From: Pseudomonas viridiflava
GTDB lineage: Bacteria; Pseudomonadota; Gammaproteobacteria; Pseudomonadales; Pseudomonadaceae
Direction: 5' to 3'
Length of the DNA: 64,000 nucleotides
Assembly (NCBI RefSeq): GCF_900582625.1
Contig: NZ_UTIQ01000138.1
Coordinates: 62,001 to 126,000, forward strand
A program made the translations under genes and the position numbers. The first letter of the stretch is position 1. Every line of letters starts with the position of its first letter. Below are positions 24,701 to 34,234 of this stretch, in pieces. Under the pieces are notes generated by a model. That model saw only the letters and a list, made by a program, of their open reading frames with translations. It did not search any database and had not been told where the DNA came from.

Positions 24701-25744
24701 ATGCAGTGTAGAAAACTACTGGCGATTGATTTATTTTGCGGTGCAGGTGGACTAACCGTTGGTTTAAAACAGGCGGGTTTTGACGTCATTGCCGGTGTCG
24801 AAATCAATCCGGTAGCTGCGGAGTCCTACCGTCTAAATCACAAAGGACACCGTTTGTACGAACGTGATATTAAGGGATTAAGTCCATATCAAGTTATGGA
24901 GGACCTCGGGATAAAGCCGGGAGACCTAGATCTGCTGGCTGGCTGCCCTCCATGCCAAGGGTTTTCATCGCATCGGACCAGAAATAAGTCTAGCTCAGTG
25001 CTAGATGAGCGCAATGACTTGGTTTTTGAATTTGCGAAGTATGTTACGGCCATGATGCCCAAAACTATCATGATGGAGAATGTTCCAGGGCTTGCTAAGG
25101 ATAAGAGAATTTTCAAGTTGATAAAACAATTCAAATCGCTTGGCTATTTGATAAATGAAAAAACTGTTCAGGTTAAAGATGCTGCCTATTTCGGAGTGCC
25201 GCAGAGGCGCAGGCGCATGATTCTGAAGGCCTCGCTACTAGGGGTAATTGAAGATCCAATTGAGACCCTTAGTTTTGCGACGGTGCGAAAGACAATAGGA
25301 AGTATAAAGCCTCCAGGGGAAAGTGGTGATTTTCTCCATGATTTACCCATTAATCGGTCTGAAAAAGTTAACGCTCTGATACGTAAGATACCGGCAGATG
25401 GGGGGTCGAGAACCGATCTACCTATAGAGTATTGGCTCCCTTGTCATGTCAGAAAGCCAGATGGTTATCTAGATGTATATGGGAGAATGTCATGGGACGC
25501 TGTGTCTCCAACAATTACCGGAGGGTGTGGAAGTCCTTCAAAAGGTAGATTCTTGCATCCGGAGCAGCATCGAGGAATTACTCTTAGAGAGGCCGCTTTG
25601 CTTCAAACATTTCCCCCGAAATACAAGTTTTCCTTGTCTGGCGGAAAGGATGCGGCGGCGCTCATGATAGGCAATGCACTACCTCCGGAGTTTATAAAAA
25701 GACACGCGGTAGAGTTCAGAAAACACTTGCATAGTTTTCACTAA
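24701..25744 (+). CDS. DNA (cytosine-5) methyltransferase
   Basis: The protein has 347 residues. The canonical C5 motifs are in order: motif I DLFCGAGGLTVGL (about 10-22), motif II around VEINPVAAESY, motif IV GCPPCQGFS with catalytic Cys85, motif VI MENVPG (about 125-130), motif VIII QRRRRM (about 168), and motif X IGNALPPEF near the end. It transfers a methyl group to C5 of cytosine in a specific site that cannot be told from sequence. The gene is markedly richer in A/T than the flanking core genes. Its stop lies 11 bp before the GHKL-ATPase gene, so the two form an operon. No typical restriction endonuclease gene is adjacent. Confidence 0.92.
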   Translation: MQCRKLLAIDLFCGAGGLTVGLKQAGFDVIAGVEINPVAAESYRLNHKGHRLYERDIKGLSPYQVMEDLGIKPGDLDLLAGCPPCQGFSSHRTRNKSSSVLDERNDLVFEFAKYVTAMMPKTIMMENVPGLAKDKRIFKLIKQFKSLGYLINEKTVQVKDAAYFGVPQRRRRMILKASLLGVIEDPIETLSFATVRKTIGSIKPPGESGDFLHDLPINRSEKVNALIRKIPADGGSRTDLPIEYWLPCHVRKPDGYLDVYGRMSWDAVSPTITGGCGSPSKGRFLHPEQHRGITLREAALLQTFPPKYKFSLSGGKDAAALMIGNALPPEFIKRHAVEFRKHLHSFH

Positions 25745-25755
25745 GGATGGCGGAT

Positions 25756-27369
25756 ATGACTAATAAGTTCGAGATGAAATTTGATCCTAGAACCATTGAG
25801 CACCTAGGGGTACGTATGTACTCAACGCTTCCTCCTGCGTTGGCGGAGCTTATATCCAATGCGTACGATGCAGATGCTTCTACTGTCACTTTGAAATTTC
25901 ATGAAAATATTGGCCGTCCTGTTTCGATAAATATCATAGATGATGGACATGGTATGTCATCGGCAGATATCCAAGAAAAATTTCTTGTTATCGGAAGAAA
26001 CAGAAGAAAAGAAGGAGATGAGCGAACAGATATCTTTAAGCGATTGCCGACCGGAAAAAAGGGGTTGGGGAAGCTTGCGCTATTCGGCTTGGCGAAAATA
26101 ATCACGGTAGACACTGTTAAGGATGGAGTGCGGAATAGATTTGTCCTTGACTGGGACGCGTTGCTTGACGCGGATGGTGTTTACAATCCAATCGCAGAAA
26201 TTACTGACGTCCCGACTCTGCAATCTAATGGTACCGTCATTAAACTTTCAAAATTGAAACGACAGTCAGCTTTTGATGTTGAGGGCCTTGCTGATAGCCT
26301 ATCAAAAATATTTATCGTGGACGATACATTTAAGATTTTTTTGCAGGATACGAGTGGTAAAAGTTTGCGAGTAGATAACCCTCGTCGTTATTCTCAGCTC
26401 AACACTCAGTTTGAGTGGAGTGTAGATGAGCTAGTTGAGCCAGATAGTCCTTATAAAGGGAAAATAGCTGGTGCCCTTTATACCGGTGAGACTCCTATCA
26501 AGCCTAACTCCGGCTTGAGAGGTGTTTCAATTTTCTCGCGTGGAAAGTTAGTAAATGCTCCAGAGTTTTTTTCAAATAGCACTTCTAGCCATTTCTTTCA
26601 ATATCTAACCGGTTGGATTCAGGCGGATTTTATCGATCTTCTACAGGAAGATGTTATTTCTACTAATAGGCAATCTATTAACTGGGATAACGAAGAGATG
26701 CAGGAGTTTAGGATTTTCCTGTCTGACATGATTTCGAAGGTGAACTCGAGTTGGAGAGATAAGAGGAAAGAGAAAAAAGATGAAGACCTGAAGGATGTAA
26801 CCGGTATAGATACACAAAAGTGGATCTCTACAATGCCGAAGGAGGTGCAGGTGGAAGCATCTAAAATCTTAGAGTCACTAAGTAGCGAAGAGGCTTTTAG
26901 TAAATTTACTCCGGTTATCCAAGCACTTCATAAAATAATTCCTGAATACCCGCAATTACATTGGCGCCATCTTAACGATGTCTTGAGAGATAGGATTAAA
27001 AGTTACTACGAAAATCAACAGTATGGTGAGGCTGCAGATCAGAGCGTGAAAATCTACTGTGAGCATATTCGTTCGCTCACCGGAATTTTAGAAGATGGAA
27101 CCGATTTGACGGGAAAAGCTTTTTCTCCGAAAGTACCCCCGTACTTGGAGATTAGCGATCTCAATACGGTGACGGGAGTTAACCTGCAGAACGGCCAGGA
27201 TTTTTTCTCACGTGGATTGATCATGGGTTTTAGAAATCCTATATCTCACTCCCCCCTGGACACCATGGTCCCGAAGGTTTTTACTGAGCTCGATTGTTTA
27301 AATATTCTGAGTCTGACTTCGTATCTGTTGGAGCGAGTAGATAGGGCTAAACTTGTAAAGGCACCATGA
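25756..27369 (+). CDS. MORC/MutL-like GHKL ATPase with C-terminal HEPN-like domain
   Basis: The protein has 537 residues. The ATG at 25756 has a TAAGGA site with 8-nt spacing; the ATG at 25747 lacks one. The N-terminal Bergerat ATPase fold has the N box ALAELISNAYDADAS (Asn35), G1 box DDGHGM (62-67) and G2-type loop GKKGLGK (100-106), as in MORC, MutL and Hsp90 proteins. A transducer-like region includes STNRQSINWDN. The C-terminus resembles the TIGR02391/Ymh family and contains RNPISH (493-498), the R-x4-H signature of HEPN RNases. MORC-like ATPases have been described in restriction-modification-like operons with Dcm-type methylases, which fits the methyltransferase upstream. A defence role is inferred. 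Confidence 0.8.
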   Translation: MTNKFEMKFDPRTIEHLGVRMYSTLPPALAELISNAYDADASTVTLKFHENIGRPVSINIIDDGHGMSSADIQEKFLVIGRNRRKEGDERTDIFKRLPTGKKGLGKLALFGLAKIITVDTVKDGVRNRFVLDWDALLDADGVYNPIAEITDVPTLQSNGTVIKLSKLKRQSAFDVEGLADSLSKIFIVDDTFKIFLQDTSGKSLRVDNPRRYSQLNTQFEWSVDELVEPDSPYKGKIAGALYTGETPIKPNSGLRGVSIFSRGKLVNAPEFFSNSTSSHFFQYLTGWIQADFIDLLQEDVISTNRQSINWDNEEMQEFRIFLSDMISKVNSSWRDKRKEKKDEDLKDVTGIDTQKWISTMPKEVQVEASKILESLSSEEAFSKFTPVIQALHKIIPEYPQLHWRHLNDVLRDRIKSYYENQQYGEAADQSVKIYCEHIRSLTGILEDGTDLTGKAFSPKVPPYLEISDLNTVTGVNLQNGQDFFSRGLIMGFRNPISHSPLDTMVPKVFTELDCLNILSLTSYLLERVDRAKLVKAP

Positions 27370-27521
27370 GCTGAGAGCGTTTAGCCATATTCGTGTCTGT
27401 GAAGAAGTTAAATTCGCAGCGAAGGGGCGAATTTGTTTTCGATACTCTTAATTTTTGATCTGTCCAATTTGATGTTGAATATAGAACAGTAAAATAAAAA
27501 CGTACCTTTTCGTCGTTACGT

Positions 27522-28649
27522 TTAATCGAGGTCGTCAGTGTTCGCCAATGGTTTAAAAGGCTCCTCGAATTCATCGCATAATTTCAGGTGGTCACCATGT
27601 TCTAAATCTTTTATATTGCCGGAGTGTAGATAGCAAAAGCATATTTCATCTTGGATTTCGAATGGTGTGATCGTTCCTATTTTTATCTTGGGATATGTCC
27701 CGAGTGGTTTTTTGCTTCTGCCGTCATCTATGATGAACTTCTCTGAGCCTGAGTATTTATGCGGATATACGTTGAATTTATCTTCTTTTGTAACCCCGGA
27801 ATTCACGCCTATATCTATAGTAAGTATTTTATGTTTAGTGTCTACTTCAATTATCCTTCCTAGCTTTTCTCTGATTTTACTGAACTGTGTGGTGCGGTCT
27901 TTTCCTTCCCGTTTCGATTTATATAATGCTGCGTCTGATTCTTTGTAAAGTTTTTGAAGTGTGGATTTGGTATATGAAGAATTATTGCCCTCTGAAAATC
28001 CTAAGCTTGCCCTAAATTCGACCCCGTCAACGGATCCACGAGTTGCCCGCCTTATTTCTTCCGGCATATTTGGGGAAGGGTGGTCAGATAGTATTGCAAT
28101 TACAAACTCCTCGCCGCCGTAACGTGCGAATATAATCTTAGCTTTTCTTTGCTCTGCCAATAAAAAGCAGATTTCTTTGAGCTTTATAGAGAACTCTTGA
28201 AGTACACGGTCACCGAATTCGTGTGAGTTTGAATCATTAATTTGTTTGAAGTTATCGATGTCTGCTATGCAATAAGTTAAGTGTGAGGATTTCTTCTTTT
28301 TTATCTCTGTTTCAAATCCACGCCTGTTATAAATTTCTGTAAGGTTGTCGTGTGTGGCATTGAATTCGTTTATGTGTTGAGAAATGATTCTATCAATCGC
28401 GCTTTTTAGCTGTATGAATTTTGCGGAATAGACTGTCTTTCGTAGTTTCGCGGTTACTAATAGGTCATCTTCGGTTATGTATATGGTGCTAGTGGATATT
28501 TTGCTCTGTTGTCCAAGCAGGAATTTTTGTTGGCGCGAACGCTCTCCCACGAGGAGTGGTTTTCGTTTTGTTTTTTCTATTAATACTTCTCTTATTTCAG
28601 GTATTTCACAAATATCTTTATAGATTTTTTGCCGTGTTTTTTCGTGCAT
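27522..28649 (-). CDS. Soluble GGDEF (diguanylate cyclase) protein with C-terminal beta domain
   Basis: The protein has 375 residues. There is no transmembrane helix. The GGDEF domain (about 100-260) has DNLTEIYNRRGFETE, DIDNFKQINDSNSHEFGD, the active-site loop RYGGEEF and the tail SDAALYKSKREGKDR, so catalytic residues are present. No inhibitory RxxD is seen before the loop. The C-terminal about 110 residues (GRIIEVDTKHKILTIDIGVN, SGVTKEDKFNVYPHK, KIGTITPFEIQDEI) look like the small beta-barrel found at the FlgT C-terminus. It has low GC like its neighbours and converges on the ATPase gene. Whether it belongs to the defence cassette is unclear. Confidence 0.8.
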   Translation of the reverse strand: MHEKTRQKIYKDICEIPEIREVLIEKTKRKPLLVGERSRQQKFLLGQQSKISTSTIYITEDDLLVTAKLRKTVYSAKFIQLKSAIDRIISQHINEFNATHDNLTEIYNRRGFETEIKKKKSSHLTYCIADIDNFKQINDSNSHEFGDRVLQEFSIKLKEICFLLAEQRKAKIIFARYGGEEFVIAILSDHPSPNMPEEIRRATRGSVDGVEFRASLGFSEGNNSSYTKSTLQKLYKESDAALYKSKREGKDRTTQFSKIREKLGRIIEVDTKHKILTIDIGVNSGVTKEDKFNVYPHKYSGSEKFIIDDGRSKKPLGTYPKIKIGTITPFEIQDEICFCYLHSGNIKDLEHGDHLKLCDEFEEPFKPLANTDDLD

Positions 28650-28710
28650 TTCCTAAGGCTCTTAATTTAGTAAAGGTTTGCGAGATTTGAGATGGGCTTA
28701 TATTTTCTTC

Positions 28711-28741
28711 AAAAAAAACCCCGCACAAGGCGGGGCTTTTT
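28711..28741. terminator. Rho-independent terminator (nrdB side, possibly bidirectional)
   Basis: The stem CCCCGC-ACAAG-GCGGGG has eight A on the left and a T-run on the right, so it can act on the minus-strand nrdB transcript and on any plus-strand transcript. Confidence 0.8.
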
Positions 28742-28803
28742 AAGCATCTTCCCCAACATCCATTGCAGGTGTTGGGTGAACATACTCTGATATCAGCGAG
28801 CCA

Positions 28804-30051
28804 TCAATCCCAGCTCAACGCCCCACCAGTCTGATACTCAATAACCCGCGTCTCAAAGAAGTTCTTCTCCTTCTTCAAATCCATAATCTCGCTCATCCAT
28901 GGGAACGGGTTAGTAGTCCCTGGATACTCTTCCTTCAACCCAATCTGCGACAACCGGCGGTTGGCGATGAATTTGAGGTAGTCCTCCATCATCGCGGCGT
29001 TCATGCCGAGTACGCCGCGAGGCATGGTGTCGCGGGCGTATTCGATTTCCAGTTGGGTGCCTTGAAGGATCATCTGGGTCGCTTCGTCTTTCATCTGTGC
29101 ATCCCACAAACTCGGGTTTTCGATTTTGATCTGGTTGATCACGTCGATGCCGAAGTTCAGGTGCATGCTTTCGTCGCGCAGGATGTATTGGAACTGCTCG
29201 GCGGTGCCGGTCATTTTGTTGCGGCGGCCCATGGAGAGAATCTGGGTGAAGCCGCAGTAGAAGAAGATGCCTTCCAGTACGCAGTAGTAGGCGATGAGGT
29301 TGCGCAGGAATTGACGGTCGGTTTCCGGGGTGCCGGTTTCGAATTTCGGGTCGGAGATCGAGCGCGTGTATTTGAGGCCCCAGCTGGCTTTTTTAGCAAC
29401 CGATGGGATCTCGTGGTACATGTTGAAGATCTCGCCTTCGTCCATGCCCAGCGATTCGATGCAGTACTGGTAGGCGTGGGTGTGGATCGCCTCTTCGAAG
29501 GCCTGGCGCAGGATGTACTGGCGGCATTCGGGGTTGGTGATCAGGCGGTACACGGCCAGTACCAGGTTGTTGGCAACCAGGCTGTCGGCGGTGGAGAAGA
29601 AGCCGAGGTTGCGCATGACGATGCGGCGTTCGTCTTCGCTGAGGCCGTCGTTGCTCTTCCACAGGGCAATGTCGGCGTTCATGTTTACTTCTTGCGGCAT
29701 CCAATGGTTGGCGCAGCCGTCGAGGTATTTCTGCCAGGCCCAGTCGTATTTGAAGGGTACGAGTTGGTTGAGGTCGGCACGGGCGTTGATCATTTGCTTG
29801 TCGCCCACGTGTACGCGGGCGCTGGTGCCGGCCAGGTCGTCGAGGCCTTCCTGGATGTCCAGGTCGTTCAGGGCGGACTTGGCACGGGCCACGGCGTCGG
29901 AGTCGTTGGCGTCTACGGCGCGGGCTTCGAGGGCGGCGTTACCGCCGACTTGGTTGAGCTTGTCGAGGCTCATGTCGTTGACGGCGGCGTTGGTGGACGG
30001 GGCAGCGGCTTCGGCGCTGTCCTCTTTGTCGAATTCATCCCAGCTCAGCAT
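28804..30051 (-). CDS. nrdB: Class Ia ribonucleotide reductase, beta subunit
   Basis: The protein has 415 residues, the length of Pseudomonas NrdB. It makes the tyrosyl radical and iron centre for deoxynucleotide synthesis. The carboxylate/histidine ligands appear in order: [12 protein letters not shown], then [14 protein letters not shown] and [12 protein letters not shown]. The C-terminus ends TGGALSWD as needed to dock to NrdA. It lies downstream of nrdA on the same strand, separated by 365 bp with repeats. Confidence 0.95.
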   Translation of the reverse strand: MLSWDEFDKEDSAEAAAPSTNAAVNDMSLDKLNQVGGNAALEARAVDANDSDAVARAKSALNDLDIQEGLDDLAGTSARVHVGDKQMINARADLNQLVPFKYDWAWQKYLDGCANHWMPQEVNMNADIALWKSNDGLSEDERRIVMRNLGFFSTADSLVANNLVLAVYRLITNPECRQYILRQAFEEAIHTHAYQYCIESLGMDEGEIFNMYHEIPSVAKKASWGLKYTRSISDPKFETGTPETDRQFLRNLIAYYCVLEGIFFYCGFTQILSMGRRNKMTGTAEQFQYILRDESMHLNFGIDVINQIKIENPSLWDAQMKDEATQMILQGTQLEIEYARDTMPRGVLGMNAAMMEDYLKFIANRRLSQIGLKEEYPGTTNPFPWMSEIMDLKKEKNFFETRVIEYQTGGALSWD

Positions 30052-30416
30052 GTGTTTGCTCCCGGCTTTGGGCCGTGCGCCTGGGGCGGGCGGCCTTTGT
30101 AAGTTTCTAGTCTAGTTCGATGCTTGTGCACGCAAAGCAGGGACTGACTTTTTGGTTTTATTCCAGCCCGGCGATGGGTTGCCGGGTTGGGTTGGGTTGT
30201 TTGGTGGGGATTTGTGTTGGGGCTTCCCCTCACCCCAACCCTCTCCCGTGGGGAGAGGGGGCTAGCTGTTTGTAGCCGGGGAGGGTGGCGGTGGGCCGTC
30301 CTCTTTGGCTTGGCTTGAGATTCTGGATTCCCGCCTTCGCGGGAATGACGGTGGAAATTTCAAAATCTCCGTCATCCCGGCGGAGGCCGGGATCCAGTAT
30401 CTCGCGCGGTACTACC
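30052..30416. repeat. nrdA-nrdB spacer with two repeat families
   Basis: The spacer has CCCTCACCCCAACCCTCTCC (about 30228) and a dRS3-like pair: ATTCCCGCCTTCGCGGGAAT (30328-30347) with a facing CCCGGCGGAGGCCGGGATCC (about 30375-30394). The latter family recurs near 45510-45600 and 47170-47270. Confidence 0.65.
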
Positions 30417-33326
30417 TTATTGGCAGGCTTCGCAATCCGGCTCGTCGATGGCGCAGGCCTTCGGAACTGGTGCTGGGCCGGCTTGTTGGGCAGGTGCTGC
30501 CGATTGAGCCGGTGCCGCGCTTTGGCTTTCGCCACCACCGCTCGACACGGCGTTCAGTTTGCCGGTGTTGATGGTGGATTTTTCGGTGCTGGTGGCGGCC
30601 AGGGCACGGAGGTAGTAGGTGGTTTTCAGGCCACGGTACCAAGCCATGCGGTAGGTCACGTCCAGTTTCTTGCCGCTGGCGCCAGCGATGTAGAGGTTCA
30701 GGGACTGCGCCTGGTCGATCCATTTCTGGCGACGGCTGGCGGCGTCCACGATCCACTTGGTGTCGACTTCAAACGCGGTGGCGTAGAGGTCTTTCAGTTC
30801 TTGCGGAATACGCTCGATCTGTTGCACCGAACCGTCGTAGTACTTGAGGTCGTTGATCATGACCGAGTCCCACAGGCCGCGGGCTTTGAGGTCGCGTACC
30901 AAGTAGGGGTTGATCACGGTGAATTCGCCCGAGAGGTTCGATTTCACGTACAGGTTCTGGTAGGTCGGTTCGATCGACTGCGACACGCCGGTGATGTTGG
31001 CGATGGTGGCGGTCGGTGCGATGGCCATGATGTTGGAGTTACGGATGCCTTTCTGTACGCGCTCACGTACCGGCGCCCAGTCCAGGCTTTCGGCCAGGTC
31101 GACGTCGATGTATTTCTGGCCGCGTTGCTCGATCAGGATCTGCTGCGAGTCGAGCGGCAGAATCCCTTTGCTCCACAGCGAGCCCTGGAAGGTTTCGTAG
31201 GCGCCACGCTCATCAGCCAGGTCGCACGAGGCTTGAATGGCGTAGTAGCTGACCGCTTCCATGGAGCTGTCGGCGAACTGCACGGCAGCGTCCGAGCCGT
31301 ACGGAATGTGCTGCAGGTACAGCGCGTCCTGGAAGCCCATGATGCCGAGGCCAACCGGGCGGTGTTTGAAGTTCGAGTTACGCGCTTGCGGCACCGAGTA
31401 GTAGTTGATGTCGATAACGTTATCGAGCATGCGAACGGCGGTGTTCACGGTGCGTTGCAGTTTGGCCAGGTCCAGCTTGCCGTCGACGATGTGGTTCGGC
31501 AGGTTGATGGAGCCCAGGTTGCAAACGGCGATTTCGTCCTTGTTGGTGTTCAAGGTGATTTCGGTGCACAGGTTCGAGCTGTGAACCACGCCCACGTGCT
31601 GCTGCGGGCTGCGCAGGTTGCATGGGTCTTTGAAGGTCAGCCATGGGTGGCCGGTTTCAAACAGCATGGAGAGCATCTTGCGCCACAGATCTTTGGCCTG
31701 GATGGTCTTGAACAGTTTGATTTTGCCGCCGTACTGGGTCAGGGCTTCGTAGTACTCGTAGCGCTCTTCGAAGGCTTTACCGGTGAGGTCGTGCAGGTCT
31801 GGCACTTCGCTTGGCGAGAACAGGGTCCACGGACCGTCGTCGAAGACGCGCTTCATGAACAGGTCTGGAATCCAGTTGGCGGTGTTCATGTCGTGGGTGC
31901 GGCGACGGTCGTCACCGGTGTTCTTGCGCAGCTCGATGAACTCTTCGATGTCCATGTGCCAGGTTTCCAGGTAGGCACACACCGCGCCTTTGCGCTTGCC
32001 GCCCTGGTTTACCGCTACGGCGGTGTCGTTGACTACTTTGAGGAACGGCACAACACCTTGCGATTTGCCGTTGGTGCCTTTGATGTAGGCGCCCAGCGAG
32101 CGAACCGGTGTCCAGTCGTTGCCCAAGCCGCCGGCGAATTTGCTCAGCAGGGCGTTGTCGCGAATGGCGTCGTAGATGCCGCCCAGGTCGTCCGGCACGG
32201 TGGTCAGGTAGCACGAGCTCAGCTGTGCACGCAGGGTACCGGCGTTGAACAGGGTAGGGGTGGAGCTCATGTAGTCGAACGACGACAGCAAGTTGTAGAA
32301 CTCGATGGCGCGGTCTTCTTTCTGCTTCTCTTCAATCGCCAGGCCCATGGCCACGCGCATGAAGAACACTTGCGGCAGTTCGAAGCGGATGCCGTCTTTG
32401 TGAATGAAGTAGCGGTCGTACAGGGTTTGCAGGCCCAGGTAGGTGAACTGCTGGTCGCGCTCGTGGTTGATGGCTTTGCCCAGTTTTTCCAGGTCGAAGT
32501 CTTTCAACACTGGGTTGAGCAGCTCGAACTCAACGCCTTTTTCGATGTAGGCCGGCAGCGCTTTGGCGTACAGGTCGGCCATCTCGTGGTGGGTGGCGCT
32601 GGTGGCGACACCGAGGAAGCCCAGGCCTTCGGCGCGGATGTTGTCCATCAGCAGGCGGGCGGTCACGTAGGAGTAGTTCGGCTCACGCTCAACCAGGGTA
32701 CGGGCGGTCATCACCAGGGCGGTGTTGACGTCGTTTTGGGCCACGCCGTCGTACAGGTTTTTCAGGGTTTCGCGTTGGATCAGGTCGCCGTCCACTTCAG
32801 CCAGGCCTTCGCAGGCTTCGGTGACGATGGTGTTCAGGCGGCCCATGTCCAGCGGCGTCACGCTGCCGTCGGGGTGGGTCACGCGAATGCTTGGGTGCGG
32901 CTGTGCCGGTTCGTTGCTGCCACGAACGGCGCGCTCTCTGGTGCGGGCGTCGCGGTAGATGACGTAGTCGCGAGCCACTTTCTGCTCGCCGGCACGCATC
33001 AGGGCCAGTTCAACCTGGTCCTGAATTTCTTCGATATGGATAGTGCCGCCAGACGGCATGCGGCGCTTGAAGGTGGCGCTGACTTGTTCGGTCAGGCGCG
33101 CGACGGTCTCGTGAATACGCGACGAAGCGGCAGCGGTGCCGCCCTCAACTGCGAGAAAGGCCTTGGTGATGGCAACGGTGATTTTGTCATCGGTATACGG
33201 CACCACGGTGCCGTTACGTTTGATCACGCGCAGCTGGCCAGGGGCGGTGGCGTTCAGGTCCTGAGTGGTGTCAGGCACTTGAGGCGCTACGGCCTGGGGG
33301 TTCTCGCGAGAGAGGTCGGTCTGCAT
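30417..33326 (-). CDS. nrdA: Class Ia ribonucleotide reductase, alpha subunit
   Basis: The protein has 969 residues. The start at 33326 (MQTDLSRENPQ) has a GGAG ribosome site. An ATP-cone domain (RVIKRNGTVVPYTDDKITVA) precedes the catalytic barrel. The redox cysteines and radical-site residues are visible in LRAQLSSCYL, NLCTEITLNTNKDEIAVCNL (catalytic Asn-Cys-Glu) and the C-terminal pair in CAIDEPDCEACQ. It reduces ribonucleoside diphosphates. NrdR-like boxes and a DnaA box lie upstream, suggesting control by nucleotide status and replication. Confidence 0.95.
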   Translation of the reverse strand: MQTDLSRENPQAVAPQVPDTTQDLNATAPGQLRVIKRNGTVVPYTDDKITVAITKAFLAVEGGTAAASSRIHETVARLTEQVSATFKRRMPSGGTIHIEEIQDQVELALMRAGEQKVARDYVIYRDARTRERAVRGSNEPAQPHPSIRVTHPDGSVTPLDMGRLNTIVTEACEGLAEVDGDLIQRETLKNLYDGVAQNDVNTALVMTARTLVEREPNYSYVTARLLMDNIRAEGLGFLGVATSATHHEMADLYAKALPAYIEKGVEFELLNPVLKDFDLEKLGKAINHERDQQFTYLGLQTLYDRYFIHKDGIRFELPQVFFMRVAMGLAIEEKQKEDRAIEFYNLLSSFDYMSSTPTLFNAGTLRAQLSSCYLTTVPDDLGGIYDAIRDNALLSKFAGGLGNDWTPVRSLGAYIKGTNGKSQGVVPFLKVVNDTAVAVNQGGKRKGAVCAYLETWHMDIEEFIELRKNTGDDRRRTHDMNTANWIPDLFMKRVFDDGPWTLFSPSEVPDLHDLTGKAFEERYEYYEALTQYGGKIKLFKTIQAKDLWRKMLSMLFETGHPWLTFKDPCNLRSPQQHVGVVHSSNLCTEITLNTNKDEIAVCNLGSINLPNHIVDGKLDLAKLQRTVNTAVRMLDNVIDINYYSVPQARNSNFKHRPVGLGIMGFQDALYLQHIPYGSDAAVQFADSSMEAVSYYAIQASCDLADERGAYETFQGSLWSKGILPLDSQQILIEQRGQKYIDVDLAESLDWAPVRERVQKGIRNSNIMAIAPTATIANITGVSQSIEPTYQNLYVKSNLSGEFTVINPYLVRDLKARGLWDSVMINDLKYYDGSVQQIERIPQELKDLYATAFEVDTKWIVDAASRRQKWIDQAQSLNLYIAGASGKKLDVTYRMAWYRGLKTTYYLRALAATSTEKSTINTGKLNAVSSGGGESQSAAPAQSAAPAQQAGPAPVPKACAIDEPDCEACQ

Positions 33327-33576
33327 GAATGTCTCCGTGTTCTGCATTTATCTAAGTTTTGGACACTGTCTGGTGAAGCCGTTCATTCCGTGTGTCTTAG
33401 AGCCCAAGGGCCCAAAGCCAGGTATTTCAAATAACCACATGCCACAAAACAGATCGCCCTGCGCCTGGCGCGCCCGGGGAAACGGGAGGCCGGCAGCAAG
33501 GCGTTCAACAGGTCTGAGGGGTACTGCTCAAGCTCATCCCTGGCTCAAAAAGCAACGTTCGTTGGTTAAAACGTAA

Positions 33577-33592
33577 CCACAATACCTAGTGG
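33577..33592. promoter_or_regulatory. Candidate NrdR box
   Basis: CCACAATACCTAGTGG fits the NrdR-box form (ACACwATATmTwGTGT) with outer mismatches. It lies 250 bp upstream of the nrdA start. Confidence 0.45.
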
Positions 33593-33853
33593 TGTGTGCC
33601 TGGAGGCTTTACACCGAAGCGGGCCGTTCGTCGAGCATAATTTCGGCCAGCTTTCCCATGAGCTGCCGAGGCGGCAAATGGGTGAATTTCTTAGCGCTAG
33701 TGCCACCGGCGGCAGGCCAGCGAACGGGCCGTTGCGTTTCATTCTTCTAGTGTCCGGTAACGGGTCAAAACCCAACATGTAGGTGTTTGGCGCGATGGGG
33801 ATACAAGATAGAGCGCTCACCGACGCATTGCAAGGCGACTGTTACACACAACC

Positions 33854-33862
33854 TGTGGATAA
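33854..33862 (-). promoter_or_regulatory. DnaA box
   Basis: TGTGGATAA is the complement of the perfect DnaA box TTATCCACA. DnaA boxes also control nrdAB in E. coli. Confidence 0.5.
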
Positions 33863-33993
33863 AGCTGTGGGTTACTTTGGGGTAACTTCGCTGAGCCCGC
33901 ACCATCAGCGGGATTGACCGGATTACGCCATTCGTCGCTGATGAAATGCTGGGTTTTGTAGGGCGAGTCCTACATCGTGCGGTGGTGAGGCTA

Positions 33994-34009
33994 ACACTAT
34001 ATGTTGTGT
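33994..34009. promoter_or_regulatory. Candidate NrdR box (near consensus)
   Basis: ACACTATATGTTGTGT is very close to the NrdR consensus. It lies far (over 650 bp) from nrdA and about 225 bp from rstA, so the gene it controls is unclear. Confidence 0.5.
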
Positions 34010-34234
34010 TTTTTGTTGCAGGGGATAGGGGCTTTATGCGTGGGGTTGGTCGAGTGCGGCGCTGGAGCGTTCCCCCCTCTCCCTAGCCCTCTCCCCGAGG
34101 GGCGAGGGGATTGATCGGCGGGCGGTTCGGCCCAGCTCGCCCGTGAACGAGAAAGGGCGAGGTCCTACGCAGGACTTAGCCGATATACAATGCCGCCCTT
34201 TCGCAGTCCCGCCCTCATTTAGTAGGAGTCAGTG

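Larger units (their letters stand above)
33327..34234. other. Long regulatory gap between nrdA and rstA
   Basis: This 908-bp gap separates two divergent units. It contains two NrdR-like boxes, a DnaA box and a CTCTCC-type repeat near 34073-34110. Open frames here have no protein character. Confidence 0.6.

Noticed and set aside
30285..33434. A very long plus-strand open frame opposite nrdA
   Set aside because: It is the antisense shadow of nrdA, produced by GC-rich codon bias; the minus strand encodes the unmistakable reductase.
33566..33820. An 84-codon frame upstream of nrdA
   Set aside because: No start signal or recognisable domain, and it covers the NrdR-like box; considered non-coding.
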